Shown: positions 1 to 7,911 of the stretch, piece after piece
Position numbering within the stretch: position 1 is the stretch's first letter
Layout: each line of letters begins with the position of its first letter
Assembly: GCA_002279285.1 (NCBI GenBank)
Contig: NCBR01000126.1
Coordinates: 1-8,061 of the forward strand
Length of the DNA: 8,061 bases
Direction of reading: 5' to 3'
Origin: Acidobacteria bacterium 37-71-11
Lineage (GTDB): Bacteria > Acidobacteriota > Thermoanaerobaculia > Thermoanaerobaculales > Thermoanaerobaculaceae
Translations under genes and position numbers: made by a program
The notes under the pieces: generated by a model
What the model was told of the DNA's origin: nothing
Databases searched by the model: none
Seen by the model: only the letters and a program-made list of their open reading frames with translations

Positions 1-1
1 G

Positions 2-424
2 GTCGCGACCGGCTCCGTGTTCTATCCGGACACCGAACGGGTGATGGGGTGGGAGATCGTCGATTCGGGGTTCAAGATCATGCTCTCGGCCAAGGTGCCC
101 GAGGTGGTGCGCGCCCACGTGCGGGCGGACGTCGACGGGTTCCTCGCCGCGCACGGCCTCGCGCGCGCCGACGTCCGCCACTGGATCGCCCACACCGGCG
201 GTCCCAGGGTGCTCGAGGCGTTCGAGAGCACGCTCGAGCTGCCCGCCGGCGCCCTCGCCCGCTCGTGGAGTTCGCTGCGCCAGACCGGCAACCTCTCCTC
301 GGCCTCGGTGCTGTTCGTCCTCGGCGAGCTGCTCGACTCCGGCGAAGGAGCCGCCGGGGACAACGGCCTGTTGCTGGCGATGGGGCCGGGGTTCTGCGCC
401 GAGCTGGTCCTGCTGCGATGGTGA
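2..424 (+). CDS. Type III polyketide synthase, C-terminal part (5' end outside window)
   Basis: This is the C-terminal ~140 residues of a chalcone/stilbene-synthase-type (type III) polyketide synthase. Such homodimeric enzymes extend an acyl starter with malonyl-CoA and cyclise it to resorcinols, pyrones or phloroglucinols. Two of the three family catalytic residues are visible: His in WIAHTGGP (codon 191-193) and Asn in TGNLSSAS (codon 290-292). The closing loop AMGPGFCAELVLLRW matches the family GFGPG C-terminal signature. The Cys nucleophile lies upstream of the window. The frame is open from base 2; an in-frame GTG at 17 is internal, not a start, because the thiolase fold needs about 200 more residues. 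The stop overlaps the start of the following methyltransferase gene (ATGGTGA). Together with an ICMT-like methyltransferase and a flavoprotein, an alkylresorcinol or alkylpyrone synthase (SrsA/ArsB/BpsA type) is the likeliest role; product specificity is inference. Confidence 0.93.
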   Translation, partial: VATGSVFYPDTERVMGWEIVDSGFKIMLSAKVPEVVRAHVRADVDGFLAAHGLARADVRHWIAHTGGPRVLEAFESTLELPAGALARSWSSLRQTGNLSSASVLFVLGELLDSGEGAAGDNGLLLAMGPGFCAELVLLRW

Positions 425-990
425 CCTCGACCGCGCTCTACCTCGGCTTCCTCGCGCTGCTCTACCTCGAGCGCGGGGTGGAGCTGCTCGTCTCGCGCCG
501 CAACATCCGGCTTGCGCTCGCCGCGGGCGGCGTCGAGACCGGCCGCCGCCACTACGCCGTGATGGTCGCCGTGCACGCGGTCTTCCCGCTCGCCTGCGCC
601 GCCGAGGTGCTCGGCCTGCACCGCGCCTTCCCCGGCGCCGCCGGGTTTGCCGCCCTGGCGGTGGCGCTCGCCGCCCAGGCACTGCGCTGGTGGGCGGTCG
701 CGACGCTCGGCCGCCGCTGGAACACCCGCATCGTCCACGTCCCCGGCGCCGAGCCGGTGACGACCGGCCCCTACCGCTTCATGCGCCACCCCAACTACCT
801 CGCGGTGATGCTCGAGGCCGCGGCCGTGCCGCTGATTTACGGGGCGTGGATCACGGCGCTGGTCTTCGTGGCCGCGAACGCGGCGCTGCTCGCCGTCCGC
901 ATCCCCGCCGAGGAGCGCGCCCTCGGCGCCGCCTACACGCGGGCGTTCGCGGCGCGGCGCCGGGGGGCGGCTGGAGTGCGCCGTGCCTGA
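418..990 (+). CDS. Isoprenylcysteine carboxyl methyltransferase (ICMT)-family membrane methyltransferase
   Basis: A 190-residue, strongly hydrophobic protein with about four predicted membrane segments (roughly residues 4-20, 48-66, 74-94 and 130-162). The ICMT/phospholipid-methyltransferase signature is present: TTGPYRFMRHPNYLAVML at about 115-132, with the SAM-binding RHPNY at 123-127, and the acidic pair in RIPAEERAL at 161-169. Members transfer a methyl group from SAM to lipophilic substrates at the membrane. Homologues beside type III PKS genes (SrsB in Streptomyces, BpsB/YpbQ in Bacillus) O-methylate alkylresorcinols or alkylpyrones, so the same role is inferred here. The ATG start overlaps the PKS stop by 7 bases; GTG at 421 is a less likely alternative. 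The stop overlaps the ACP start by 8 bases. The C-terminal tail is short, basic and probably cytoplasmic. Confidence 0.88.
   Translation: MVTSTALYLGFLALLYLERGVELLVSRRNIRLALAAGGVETGRRHYAVMVAVHAVFPLACAAEVLGLHRAFPGAAGFAALAVALAAQALRWWAVATLGRRWNTRIVHVPGAEPVTTGPYRFMRHPNYLAVMLEAAAVPLIYGAWITALVFVAANAALLAVRIPAEERALGAAYTRAFAARRRGAAGVRRA
973..976 (+). promoter_or_regulatory. Ribosome binding site of the ACP remnant
   Basis: GGAG lies six bases before GTG 983, inside the end of the methyltransferase gene. It fixes the start of the broken ACP and shows that the translation signal is still intact. Confidence 0.6.
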
Positions 991-1164
991 TCGCCGCGCC
1001 GAGATCCTCGCCGAGATCCGCCGCATCCTCCGCGACGAGCTCGAGTTTCCCGGCTGGTCACCGTCGCCGACCTCGTTGCCCTGGTCGAGCGCGCGGTCGC
1101 CGAGGCCGGCGACGGGGCGGAGCCGCACCCCGTTGCAGATGATGAAGGACGGGCCGCCGGATGA
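983..1164 (+). pseudogene. Acyl carrier protein remnant with internal out-of-frame deletion
   Basis: From GTG 983 the first frame reads an ACP-like helix I (AEILAEIRRILRDELEF, about 989-1048). The sequence then jumps: from about 1054 the next frame reads an ACP-like last helix (LVTVADLVALVERAVAEAG) and ends at TGA 1162-1164. The central part of every functional ACP, including the D-S-L serine that carries 4'-phosphopantetheine, is absent from all frames. Compared with E. coli AcpP, about 40 residues are missing. The loss must be 3n+1 bases, because 182 bases remain between start and stop. A good Shine-Dalgarno site (GGAG at 973-976, spacing 6) and the ATGA overlap with the ligase gene are intact, as expected of a gene recently functional in an operon. 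Its partner would be the fatty acyl-AMP ligase. If the first frame is simply followed, it runs Arg-rich into the ligase gene to 1291, which is not credible as a protein. A real deletion and an assembly error cannot be told apart from this sequence. Confidence 0.78.
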
Positions 1165-2924
1165 GAGGGCCGGCCTGCCCGCCGCCGCGCCATCGCACCG
1201 TCAATGCGGCGCTCGAAGCCGCCGCGGCCGGCGACGCGGCGATGACCTTCGTGGACCTCGCCGAGCGCGAGACCGTCCTTCCGTTCTCTGAGATCCACGC
1301 TCGCGCCCGGCGCGCCGCCGCGGCGTTGGCCGCGCGCGGGGTCGCCGCAGGCGACCGCGTCGCGATCGTCCTCCCCACTTCCCCGGCGTTCCTCGACGCC
1401 TATTTCGGTACGCTGCTCGCCGGCGCCGTGCCGGTGCCCCTCTACCCGCCGCTGCGGCTCGGGCGGCTGCCCGAGTACCACGTTGCGACGGCCGCGATGA
1501 TGACGGCGGTGGGGGCGAGGCTCGTCGTGGCCGACAGCCGCACCCGCGCGCTCCTGGGCCGGACGGTCGAGCTGGCGCGGCCGCCGCTCGGGTGCGTGCG
1601 GGCGGACCAGCTCGGCGACGGCGACCCCTCCGAGCTGCGCACCGAGGCCCGCCCCGACGACCTGGCGCTGATCCAGTTCTCGTCCGGCTCGACGGCCGAC
1701 CCGAAGCCGGTGGCGCTGTCGCACGCCAACGTGATGGCGCAGCTTGCCGCGCTCGCCGCCCTGCTCCCGCCCGAGGAGGACACGCCGCAGATGGGCGTGT
1801 CGTGGCTGCCCCTCTACCACGACATGGGCCTGATCGGCTGCTTGCTGGTCGCCGTCTACGTCCCCGGCCCGCTCGTCCTCATCCCGCCCGAGAACTTCCT
1901 CGCCAGGCCTTCCCTCTGGCTGCGGGCGATCGCGCGTCACCGCGCCACGGTCTCGGTGGCGCCCAACTTCGGCTACGAGGTGGCCGCCAAGCGGGTGAAG
2001 GACGAGGAGCTGGCCGGCTGCGACCTTTCGAGTTGGCGGCTCGCCCTCTGCGGCGCCGAGCCGGTGTCGCTCGCCGCCCTCGAGCGCTTCGCGCGGCGCT
2101 TCGCGCCGGTTGGCTTCGACCGGCGCGGCCTGCGGCCGGTCTACGGCCTCGCCGAGGCCGCCCTCGCCGTCACGTTCACGCCGCCGGACCGCGGGCCCAC
2201 GGCGCTGGGCGTCGATCCCATCCGCCTGGCGGCGGCGGGCGAGGCCGTCGCGGGGCCGCGCTCGATCGTGTCGGTGGGGACGCCCGTCCCCGGCGCCGAG
2301 GTGCAGGTGCGCGGCGCCGACGGCCGCGAGCTGCCCGAGCGGCGGGTCGGGGGCATCTTCGTCCGCGGGGGGTTCGTGATGACCGGGTACTTCGGCCTCC
2401 CCGGCGCGACCGCGAGCGTGCTCGCGAACGGTTTCCTCGACACCGGCGACCTGGGGTTCGTCGCGGGCGGCGAGCTGTACGTGTGCGCCCGCGCCAAGGA
2501 CCTCATCGTCATCCGCGGCGCCAACCACGCGCCGCAGGAGTTCGAGGAGTGTCTGGCCGGCATCGCCGGCGTGCGGGCCGGGTGCGCGGTGGCGCTCGGG
2601 TTCGTCCCCGACGGCGAGGACGGCGAGCACCTCCTCGTGCTCGCGGAACGCGCCCGCAATGCGGCGCGTGACAACGGCACCGCGGAGCGGATCCGGCGCG
2701 CGGTCCTGGAGCACACCGGCATCCGGCCGCACACCGTGCGCCTGCTCGAACCGGGGACGCTGCCCCGCACCTCGAGTGGCAAGATGCGACGGAGTGAGGC
2801 GCTGCGGCGGTTCCTCGCCGGCGAGCTGACCCCGCCGCGCGCCGTGGGTCCGGTCCGCCTCGCGGCCGAAGCCGCGCGCTCCGCGCTCGCGTTCGCGCGG
2901 GCGAGGCTCGGCCGTGGGCGATAG
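1161..2924 (+). CDS. Fatty acyl-AMP ligase (FAAL), ANL superfamily
   Basis: A 587-residue adenylate-forming enzyme that activates a fatty acid as acyl-AMP, normally for loading onto an ACP. Visible motifs in order: P-loop FSSGSTADPKP (173-183), SWLPLYHDMGLIG (214-226), A5 YGLAEAA (328-334), DTGDLGF (427-433), hinge/A8 KDLIVIRGANHAPQEFE (446-462) and the A10 catalytic lysine in PRTSSGKMRRSE (535-546, Lys541). The stretch of about 45 residues after A5 (TFTPPDRG... to VGTPVPG) resembles the FAAL-specific insertion of FadD32-like proteins, which disfavours CoA as acceptor; this points to FAAL rather than acyl-CoA ligase. Length fits the family. ATG 1161 overlaps the ACP stop as ATGA, with AAGGA at 1145-1149 as a distant Shine-Dalgarno. 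The natural role would be starter supply to the type III PKS, yet the adjacent ACP is broken, so it may need an ACP from elsewhere. No internal defect is seen. Confidence 0.9.
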   Translation: MRGPACPPPRHRTVNAALEAAAAGDAAMTFVDLAERETVLPFSEIHARARRAAAALAARGVAAGDRVAIVLPTSPAFLDAYFGTLLAGAVPVPLYPPLRLGRLPEYHVATAAMMTAVGARLVVADSRTRALLGRTVELARPPLGCVRADQLGDGDPSELRTEARPDDLALIQFSSGSTADPKPVALSHANVMAQLAALAALLPPEEDTPQMGVSWLPLYHDMGLIGCLLVAVYVPGPLVLIPPENFLARPSLWLRAIARHRATVSVAPNFGYEVAAKRVKDEELAGCDLSSWRLALCGAEPVSLAALERFARRFAPVGFDRRGLRPVYGLAEAALAVTFTPPDRGPTALGVDPIRLAAAGEAVAGPRSIVSVGTPVPGAEVQVRGADGRELPERRVGGIFVRGGFVMTGYFGLPGATASVLANGFLDTGDLGFVAGGELYVCARAKDLIVIRGANHAPQEFEECLAGIAGVRAGCAVALGFVPDGEDGEHLLVLAERARNAARDNGTAERIRRAVLEHTGIRPHTVRLLEPGTLPRTSSGKMRRSEALRRFLAGELTPPRAVGPVRLAAEAARSALAFARARLGRGR

Positions 2925-4014
2925 TGCCGATGTCGCCGTCGTCGGCGCCGGGCCCGCCGGCCTCGCGACCGCGATCGCCGCGGCGCGCGCGGGACTTGCG
3001 ACCGTCGTCTGCGAGCGCGCCGCCGCACCGCCGGACAAGGCGTGCGGCGAGGGGTTGATGCCCGCGGGGGTCCGGGTGCTCGAAGCGCTCGGGGCGCGCG
3101 CTCTCGTCGACCCCGAGGCGTGCGCGCCGATTGACGGCATCTGCTACGTCCAGGAGGACGGCTCCCGCGCCGCCGGCGCCCTCCCTGCCCCCGGCGGGCT
3201 CGGCATCCGCCGCACCGCCCTCGCCGCGGCGCTGGCGCGGCGCGCCGAAGCGTGCGGCGTCGAGCTGCGCTGGGGGTGCGCGGCCGCGGGGTTTTCGGCC
3301 GGCCGCGACGTGGTCACGCTGCAAACGGACGCGGGTGAGCTGACCGCCGACGTGCTGGTGGCGGCGGACGGCCTTCACTCCCGCCTCCGGCACGCGGCCG
3401 GGCTCGAGGATCGCGCGGCCGCCGCAGCGCGCTTCGGCATGCGGCAGCACTTCCGCGTGCCGCCGTGGAGCCGCGGCGTCGAGGTCCACCTCGCCCGCGG
3501 CGTCGAGGCGTTCGTGACGCCGGCCGGCGCCGGGCGCGTCGGGATCGCGTTCCTGTGGGAGAAGGGGCGGCTCGATGGCCCGGTCTCGTTCGCGCGCCTG
3601 CTCGAGCGCTTCCCCGCCGTCGCCCAGCGCCTCGCCGGCGCGGCGGCCGACTCGCAGCCGCGCGGCGCGGGACCGCTGGCGCAGGCCGTGCGCACGCGCA
3701 CCGCCGACCGCTTCGCCCTCGTCGGCGACGCGGCGGGGTACGTGGACGCGATCACCGGCGAAGGGCTGTCGCTCGCCCTGGCGTGCGGGCAGGCGCTCGG
3801 CGCGGGCCTGCCGGCGGCACTCGCGCAAGGCGCCAGCCGCGCGGCGCTCGCGCCCTACGAGCGCTTCGCGGCGCACGAGTTCCGGCGCTACGCGGTCGCC
3901 TGCCGGACGGTGCTCGCCCTGGCGCGGCGGCCGCTTCTCCGTCGTGGCGCGCTGCACGTCCTCGGCCGCCACCCGCGCCTGTTCGACCGCCTCATCGCCC
4001 TCGCCCTCGCATGA
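2914..4014 (+). CDS. FAD-dependent oxidoreductase, geranylgeranyl reductase / aromatic hydroxylase family
   Basis: A 366-residue flavoprotein of the PHBH-like fold. The N-terminal Rossmann motif VAVVGAGPAGLATA (7-20) binds the FAD ADP moiety and E34 (in VVCER) the ribose. KACGEGLMP (42-50) is typical of the geranylgeranyl-reductase-like branch. The DG motif is in VLVAADGLHSRLR (147-159) and the GD motif in FALVGDAAGYVDAITGEGLSLAL (267-289). There is no signal peptide. GTG 2914 overlaps the ligase gene by 11 bases and has GAGG seven bases upstream (2903-2906), supporting this start. By analogy with SrsC, the flavoprotein of the Streptomyces alkylresorcinol operon, it may hydroxylate the ring towards a quinone; saturation of an alkyl or isoprenoid chain is the alternative suggested by family. 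The substrate cannot be read from sequence. It is the last gene of the operon. Confidence 0.88.
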   Translation: MGDSADVAVVGAGPAGLATAIAAARAGLATVVCERAAAPPDKACGEGLMPAGVRVLEALGARALVDPEACAPIDGICYVQEDGSRAAGALPAPGGLGIRRTALAAALARRAEACGVELRWGCAAAGFSAGRDVVTLQTDAGELTADVLVAADGLHSRLRHAAGLEDRAAAAARFGMRQHFRVPPWSRGVEVHLARGVEAFVTPAGAGRVGIAFLWEKGRLDGPVSFARLLERFPAVAQRLAGAAADSQPRGAGPLAQAVRTRTADRFALVGDAAGYVDAITGEGLSLALACGQALGAGLPAALAQGASRAALAPYERFAAHEFRRYAVACRTVLALARRPLLRRGALHVLGRHPRLFDRLIALALA

Positions 4015-4043
4015 CAGAGACCGGTTTGCCTTCACTCGCCGCA

Positions 4044-4066
4044 AGGGCGGGCACAGCGCCCGCTCT
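4044..4066 (+). terminator. Hairpin 30 bases after the PKS operon, probable terminator
   Basis: AGGGCGGGC and GCCCGCTCT pair as a 9-bp stem (one G-U) around the 5-base loop ACAGC, starting 30 bases past the oxidoreductase stop. No clean U-run follows (only GTTCTT after a few bases), so it is a weak intrinsic terminator or a 3'-end stabilising hairpin. Confidence 0.45.
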
Positions 4067-4077
4067 ACGACGTTCTT

Positions 4078-4095
4078 GATGTGCGGCGCGACCGC
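4078..4095 (+). repeat. Imperfect direct repeat, copy 1
   Basis: GATGTGCGGCGCGACCGC here recurs at 4181-4198 with one mismatch (17 of 18), 103 bases downstream. Two near-identical copies in a non-coding gap suggest a duplicated module or a repeat family. Confidence 0.55.
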
Positions 4096-4146
4096 CGGGC
4101 GAGCTGTCGTTTTCGTGGGAGTGCAAGAAGAAGCGCGCGCGGCGCG

Positions 4147-4193
4147 CGCGCCCCACACATACAAGACACGACCCCGTCTCGATGTGGGGCGCG
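4147..4193. repeat. 11-bp inverted repeat with 25-base loop
   Basis: CGCGCCCCACA (4147-4157) is the exact reverse complement of TGTGGGGCGCG (4183-4193). The loop can form a smaller AGAC/GTCT stem (4164-4167 with 4176-4179). The arms are very stable, but neither side is followed by a clear T-run, so it may act as a bidirectional 3'-end structure or belong to a repeat element rather than be a classic terminator. Confidence 0.5.
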
Positions 4194-4198
4194 ACCGC
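4181..4198 (+). repeat. Imperfect direct repeat, copy 2
   Basis: This is the second copy of the 18-base unit at 4078-4095, with G for C at the seventh base. It overlaps the right arm of the inverted repeat 4147-4193, so the same core also occurs once in inverted orientation. Confidence 0.55.
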
Positions 4199-4256
4199 GG
4201 CGTGCGCCATCGTCGCCTTCAGCGGCGGGGCGGCGACTACGGCGGTGGCCGTTTGT

Positions 4257-4278
4257 CGTGGTCTGACCACGGACCACG
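4257..4278 (-). terminator. Hairpin just past the O-methyltransferase stop
   Basis: CGTGGTC (4257-4263) pairs with GACCACG (4272-4278) around an 8-base loop, 18 bases past the methyltransferase stop. A nested perfect inverted repeat GTGGTC-T-GACCAC (4258-4270) overlaps it. No U-run follows on the - strand, so termination by it alone is uncertain. Confidence 0.35.
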
Positions 4279-4296
4279 TCTCTTCTATACCCGTCT

Positions 4297-5340
4297 CTAC
4301 CGCTTCACCGCGCTCTGCTGGCCGGCGCCTGGGAACGACACGAACCGCACGGGCCGGAGCGGCCGCAGACCGGCCTCCCTTTGCCACGCCGCGATCTCGT
4401 CCACCGAGAGCGTGCCGGACTCGCTCGTCATCGCGAAGTAGAGGTCGGCGAGCGCCGCGGCCTGTCCCGCTCGCCGGGCCGAGGCGGGGGCGAACAACTC
4501 CTGGACCACGAGGACGCCGCCGGGCCGCAGCGCGCGCGCGGCGCGGCGGACGAGGTCCCGGCTCTGGCCGGCTGCGAAGTGGTGCAGCAGGTTCGAGACG
4601 AGCACGAGGTCGAACGCATCGGCGCCGAGGTCGTCGGTGAGCGCATCGCCGGCGCGGTGCGCGATGCGGCCCCCGAGCCCCTCGTGCTCCAGCATTCCCG
4701 CGGCCTGCTCGACCGCGGCGGGCAGGTCGAGGACCACCGCCTCCAGGGTTGGATGGCGGCGGCAGAGCGCGGCCGAGTAGAGGCCGTGCGCTCCGCCGAT
4801 GTCGAGCATCGCGCGCGCCCCTCGCGGCACCTTCGTCCGCCACGCCACCTCGCGGGCAAGCGATGCGGCGAGCGAGCGCATCCCGCGCTGGTAGGCGCCC
4901 CACTGCTCGGGCGACATCTCGGCGTGGATGTCGAGCGGCCGGCCGGAGAGCAGGAAGTCGTCGAGCCGCCCGATCCACGACCACTCCACGAACCGGAACA
5001 GGAGGTTGTCGCGCAGCGAGTGGGGGCTGCCTCCAAGCAGCCAGCGCTGGGCGTCCGGCGTGAGGGCGCAGCGACCGTGCGACCTCCGGACGTATCCGGT
5101 CGCCTCGAGGACACCGAGCAGCTTGGCGGTGGCGCGCTCGTCGCCGCCGCAGCGCGCGGCCACTTCGCCCGGGGTCAGCGGCGCGGCGGCGAGCGCTTCG
5201 ATCACGCCAGCCTTCGTCGCCACCATCAAGGCCTGCGCGAGCAGGAGCGTGGCGTGCGTCTCGAGCAGCGGCCGGGGGCCGAGCCGCAGGCGCACGGCCA
5301 GGCGCTCCAGCAGGTTCTCCCCGACCGCACCGATCCTCAT
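4297..5340 (-). CDS. SAM-dependent class I O-methyltransferase (CrtF / plant OMT type)
   Basis: A 347-residue methyltransferase with the two-part layout of family-2 O-methyltransferases (CrtF, caffeate OMT, polyketide OMTs). An N-terminal winged-helix dimerisation domain (about 25-105: LLLAQALMVATKAGVIEAL, then a helix-turn-helix-like stretch around GGDERATAKLLGVLEATGYV) is followed by a Rossmann SAM domain from about 175. Visible motifs: SAM motif I LDIGGAHGLYS (179-189), acidic VVLDLP (202-207), NLLHHF (250-255) where family members carry the catalytic base His, and LRPGG (271-275). ATG 5340 is chosen because a purine-rich site (5343-5350) precedes it; GTG at 5361 or 5373 would add 7 or 11 residues without a ribosome site. 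It lies 40 bases after lepB and is probably co-transcribed with it, an unusual partner. Phenolic or polyketide hydroxyls are the likely substrates, and the PKS product from the facing operon is a candidate. Confidence 0.87.
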   Translation of the reverse strand: MRIGAVGENLLERLAVRLRLGPRPLLETHATLLLAQALMVATKAGVIEALAAAPLTPGEVAARCGGDERATAKLLGVLEATGYVRRSHGRCALTPDAQRWLLGGSPHSLRDNLLFRFVEWSWIGRLDDFLLSGRPLDIHAEMSPEQWGAYQRGMRSLAASLAREVAWRTKVPRGARAMLDIGGAHGLYSAALCRRHPTLEAVVLDLPAAVEQAAGMLEHEGLGGRIAHRAGDALTDDLGADAFDLVLVSNLLHHFAAGQSRDLVRRAARALRPGGVLVVQELFAPASARRAGQAAALADLYFAMTSESGTLSVDEIAAWQREAGLRPLRPVRFVSFPGAGQQSAVKR

Positions 5341-5342
5341 CG

Positions 5343-5350
5343 CCTCCCCC
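5343..5350 (-). promoter_or_regulatory. Ribosome binding site deciding the methyltransferase start
   Basis: GGGGGAGG on the - strand ends two bases before ATG 5340. Spacing is short for the GGAGG core but acceptable for its G-rich left part. No comparable site precedes the upstream GTG codons. Confidence 0.5.
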
Positions 5351-5367
5351 GGCGCCGGCACGGCGCC
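5351..5367 (-). repeat. Intercistronic inverted repeat upstream of the methyltransferase
   Basis: GGCGCC (5351-5356) and GGCGCC (5362-5367) can pair as a 6-bp all-GC stem with a 5-base loop, directly abutting the ribosome binding site. It sits in the 40-base gap after lepB and could stabilise or tune the downstream message. In DNA this GC-rich such a repeat may also arise by chance. Confidence 0.35.
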
Positions 5368-5380
5368 TGCCACGGCGGCT

Positions 5381-6072
5381 CTAGTGCACGAGGGTGAACG
5401 AGCGCGACCAGCGCGTGCGCGTGAAGAAGTGAACGCCGACCGACGCGAGCTGCCGGATGCGGTCGCCCCAACCGCGCCACTCCTGCGAGTTCGGCTTGGC
5501 CTCGTACGACCAGTAGATGAACAGCGCCCGCCCCTTGAAGTAGTCGCGCGGGACCGGACCCCAGAACCGCGAGTCGTACGAGTTGTCGCGGTTGTCCCCC
5601 ATGCAGAACACGAACCCCGGCGGCACCGTCACCGGGCCCCAGTTGTCGCGGGGCCGCATCTGCTCGGGGACGAACGGGCTGTTCGGGTAGGTGATCGGGT
5701 CCCTGTGGATGATGTGCGGGTTGACTTCCTGCTTGCCGTTGACGAACAGGATCTTGTCGTGCATCTCGAGGGTGTCGCCCGGGACCCCGACGGCGCGCTT
5801 GATGAAGTCGCGCTCGGGGTCCTGCGGGTACTTGAACACGACCACGTCGCCGCGGCGCACGTTGCGGTACGGCATGAGGCGGTGGAGCGGCGTGTCCCAG
5901 TGCGGCGCGTAGATGAACTTGTTGACGAACAGGTGGTCGCCGACGAGGAGGTTGTCCTCCATCGACCCGCTGGGGATCTTGAACGCCTGCGCGACGAAGG
6001 TGCGCGCGAACAGCGTGAAGATCACCGCCACCAGGATGGCCTCGTAGTACTCACGGACCACGTGTTGTTTGC

Positions 6073-6076
<4 letters not shown>
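5381..6076 (-). CDS. lepB: Signal peptidase I
   Basis: A 231-residue membrane serine protease (family S26) that removes signal peptides from exported proteins at the outer face of the cytoplasmic membrane. One N-terminal membrane anchor is visible (about 10-30, YYEAILVAVIFTLFARTFVA). The catalytic dyad is Ser38 in IPSGSM and Lys93 in FIKRAVGVPGD; the conserved box GDNRDNSYDSRFWG spans 160-173. ATG 6076 gives the usual short N-terminus. The open frame extends upstream to 6208, but that extension is out-of-frame lepA sequence, Arg/Gln-rich and not family-like. The start overlaps the lepA stop as ATGA, so the two are translationally coupled, an arrangement common in bacteria. A Gly/Trp-rich C-terminal stretch (about 195-231) lies beyond the catalytic core. 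Complete and apparently functional. Confidence 0.96.
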
Positions 6077-7872
<1,796 letters not shown>

Positions 7873-7876
7873 CTGG

Positions 7877-7882
7877 CTCCCC
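7877..7882 (-). promoter_or_regulatory. Ribosome binding site deciding the lepA start
   Basis: GGGGAG on the - strand lies four bases before GTG 7872. No such site precedes GTG 7920. Confidence 0.55.
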
Positions 7883-7911
7883 GCGTCGCGTGCGGCGACT
7901 GCGAACCCGTG

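Larger units (their letters stand above)
4015..4296. other. Convergent intergenic region, no gene
   Basis: These 282 bases separate two operons that meet tail to tail. Open frames here are Arg/Ala-rich, lack start signals and resemble no family. The content is structural: hairpins at 4044-4066, 4147-4193 and 4257-4278, a perfect 12-base G/C palindrome (4141-4152) within an almost alternating GC tract from 4133, and an imperfect direct repeat. Short A-rich patches (around 4125-4132) contrast with the flanking genes. Confidence 0.7.

Noticed and set aside
49..417. Upstream extension of the methyltransferase frame, inside the PKS gene
   Set aside because: Arg/Pro-rich out-of-frame translation of the PKS; the ICMT-like domain begins only at ATG 418.
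983..1291. 102-residue protein obtained by following the ACP start frame
   Set aside because: After about residue 24 the sequence turns Arg/Pro-rich and overlaps the ligase by 130 bases. The ACP homology continues in another frame, so this is a frameshift product.
933..3140. Long - strand open frame of 735 codons across the PKS operon
   Set aside because: Lies opposite the ligase and neighbouring genes; Arg/Gly/Glu-rich composition without any motif is typical of antisense frames in high-GC DNA.
2509..4164. Long - strand open frame opposite the oxidoreductase
   Set aside because: Antisense shadow of a well-supported flavoprotein gene, with low-complexity Arg/Ala-rich composition.
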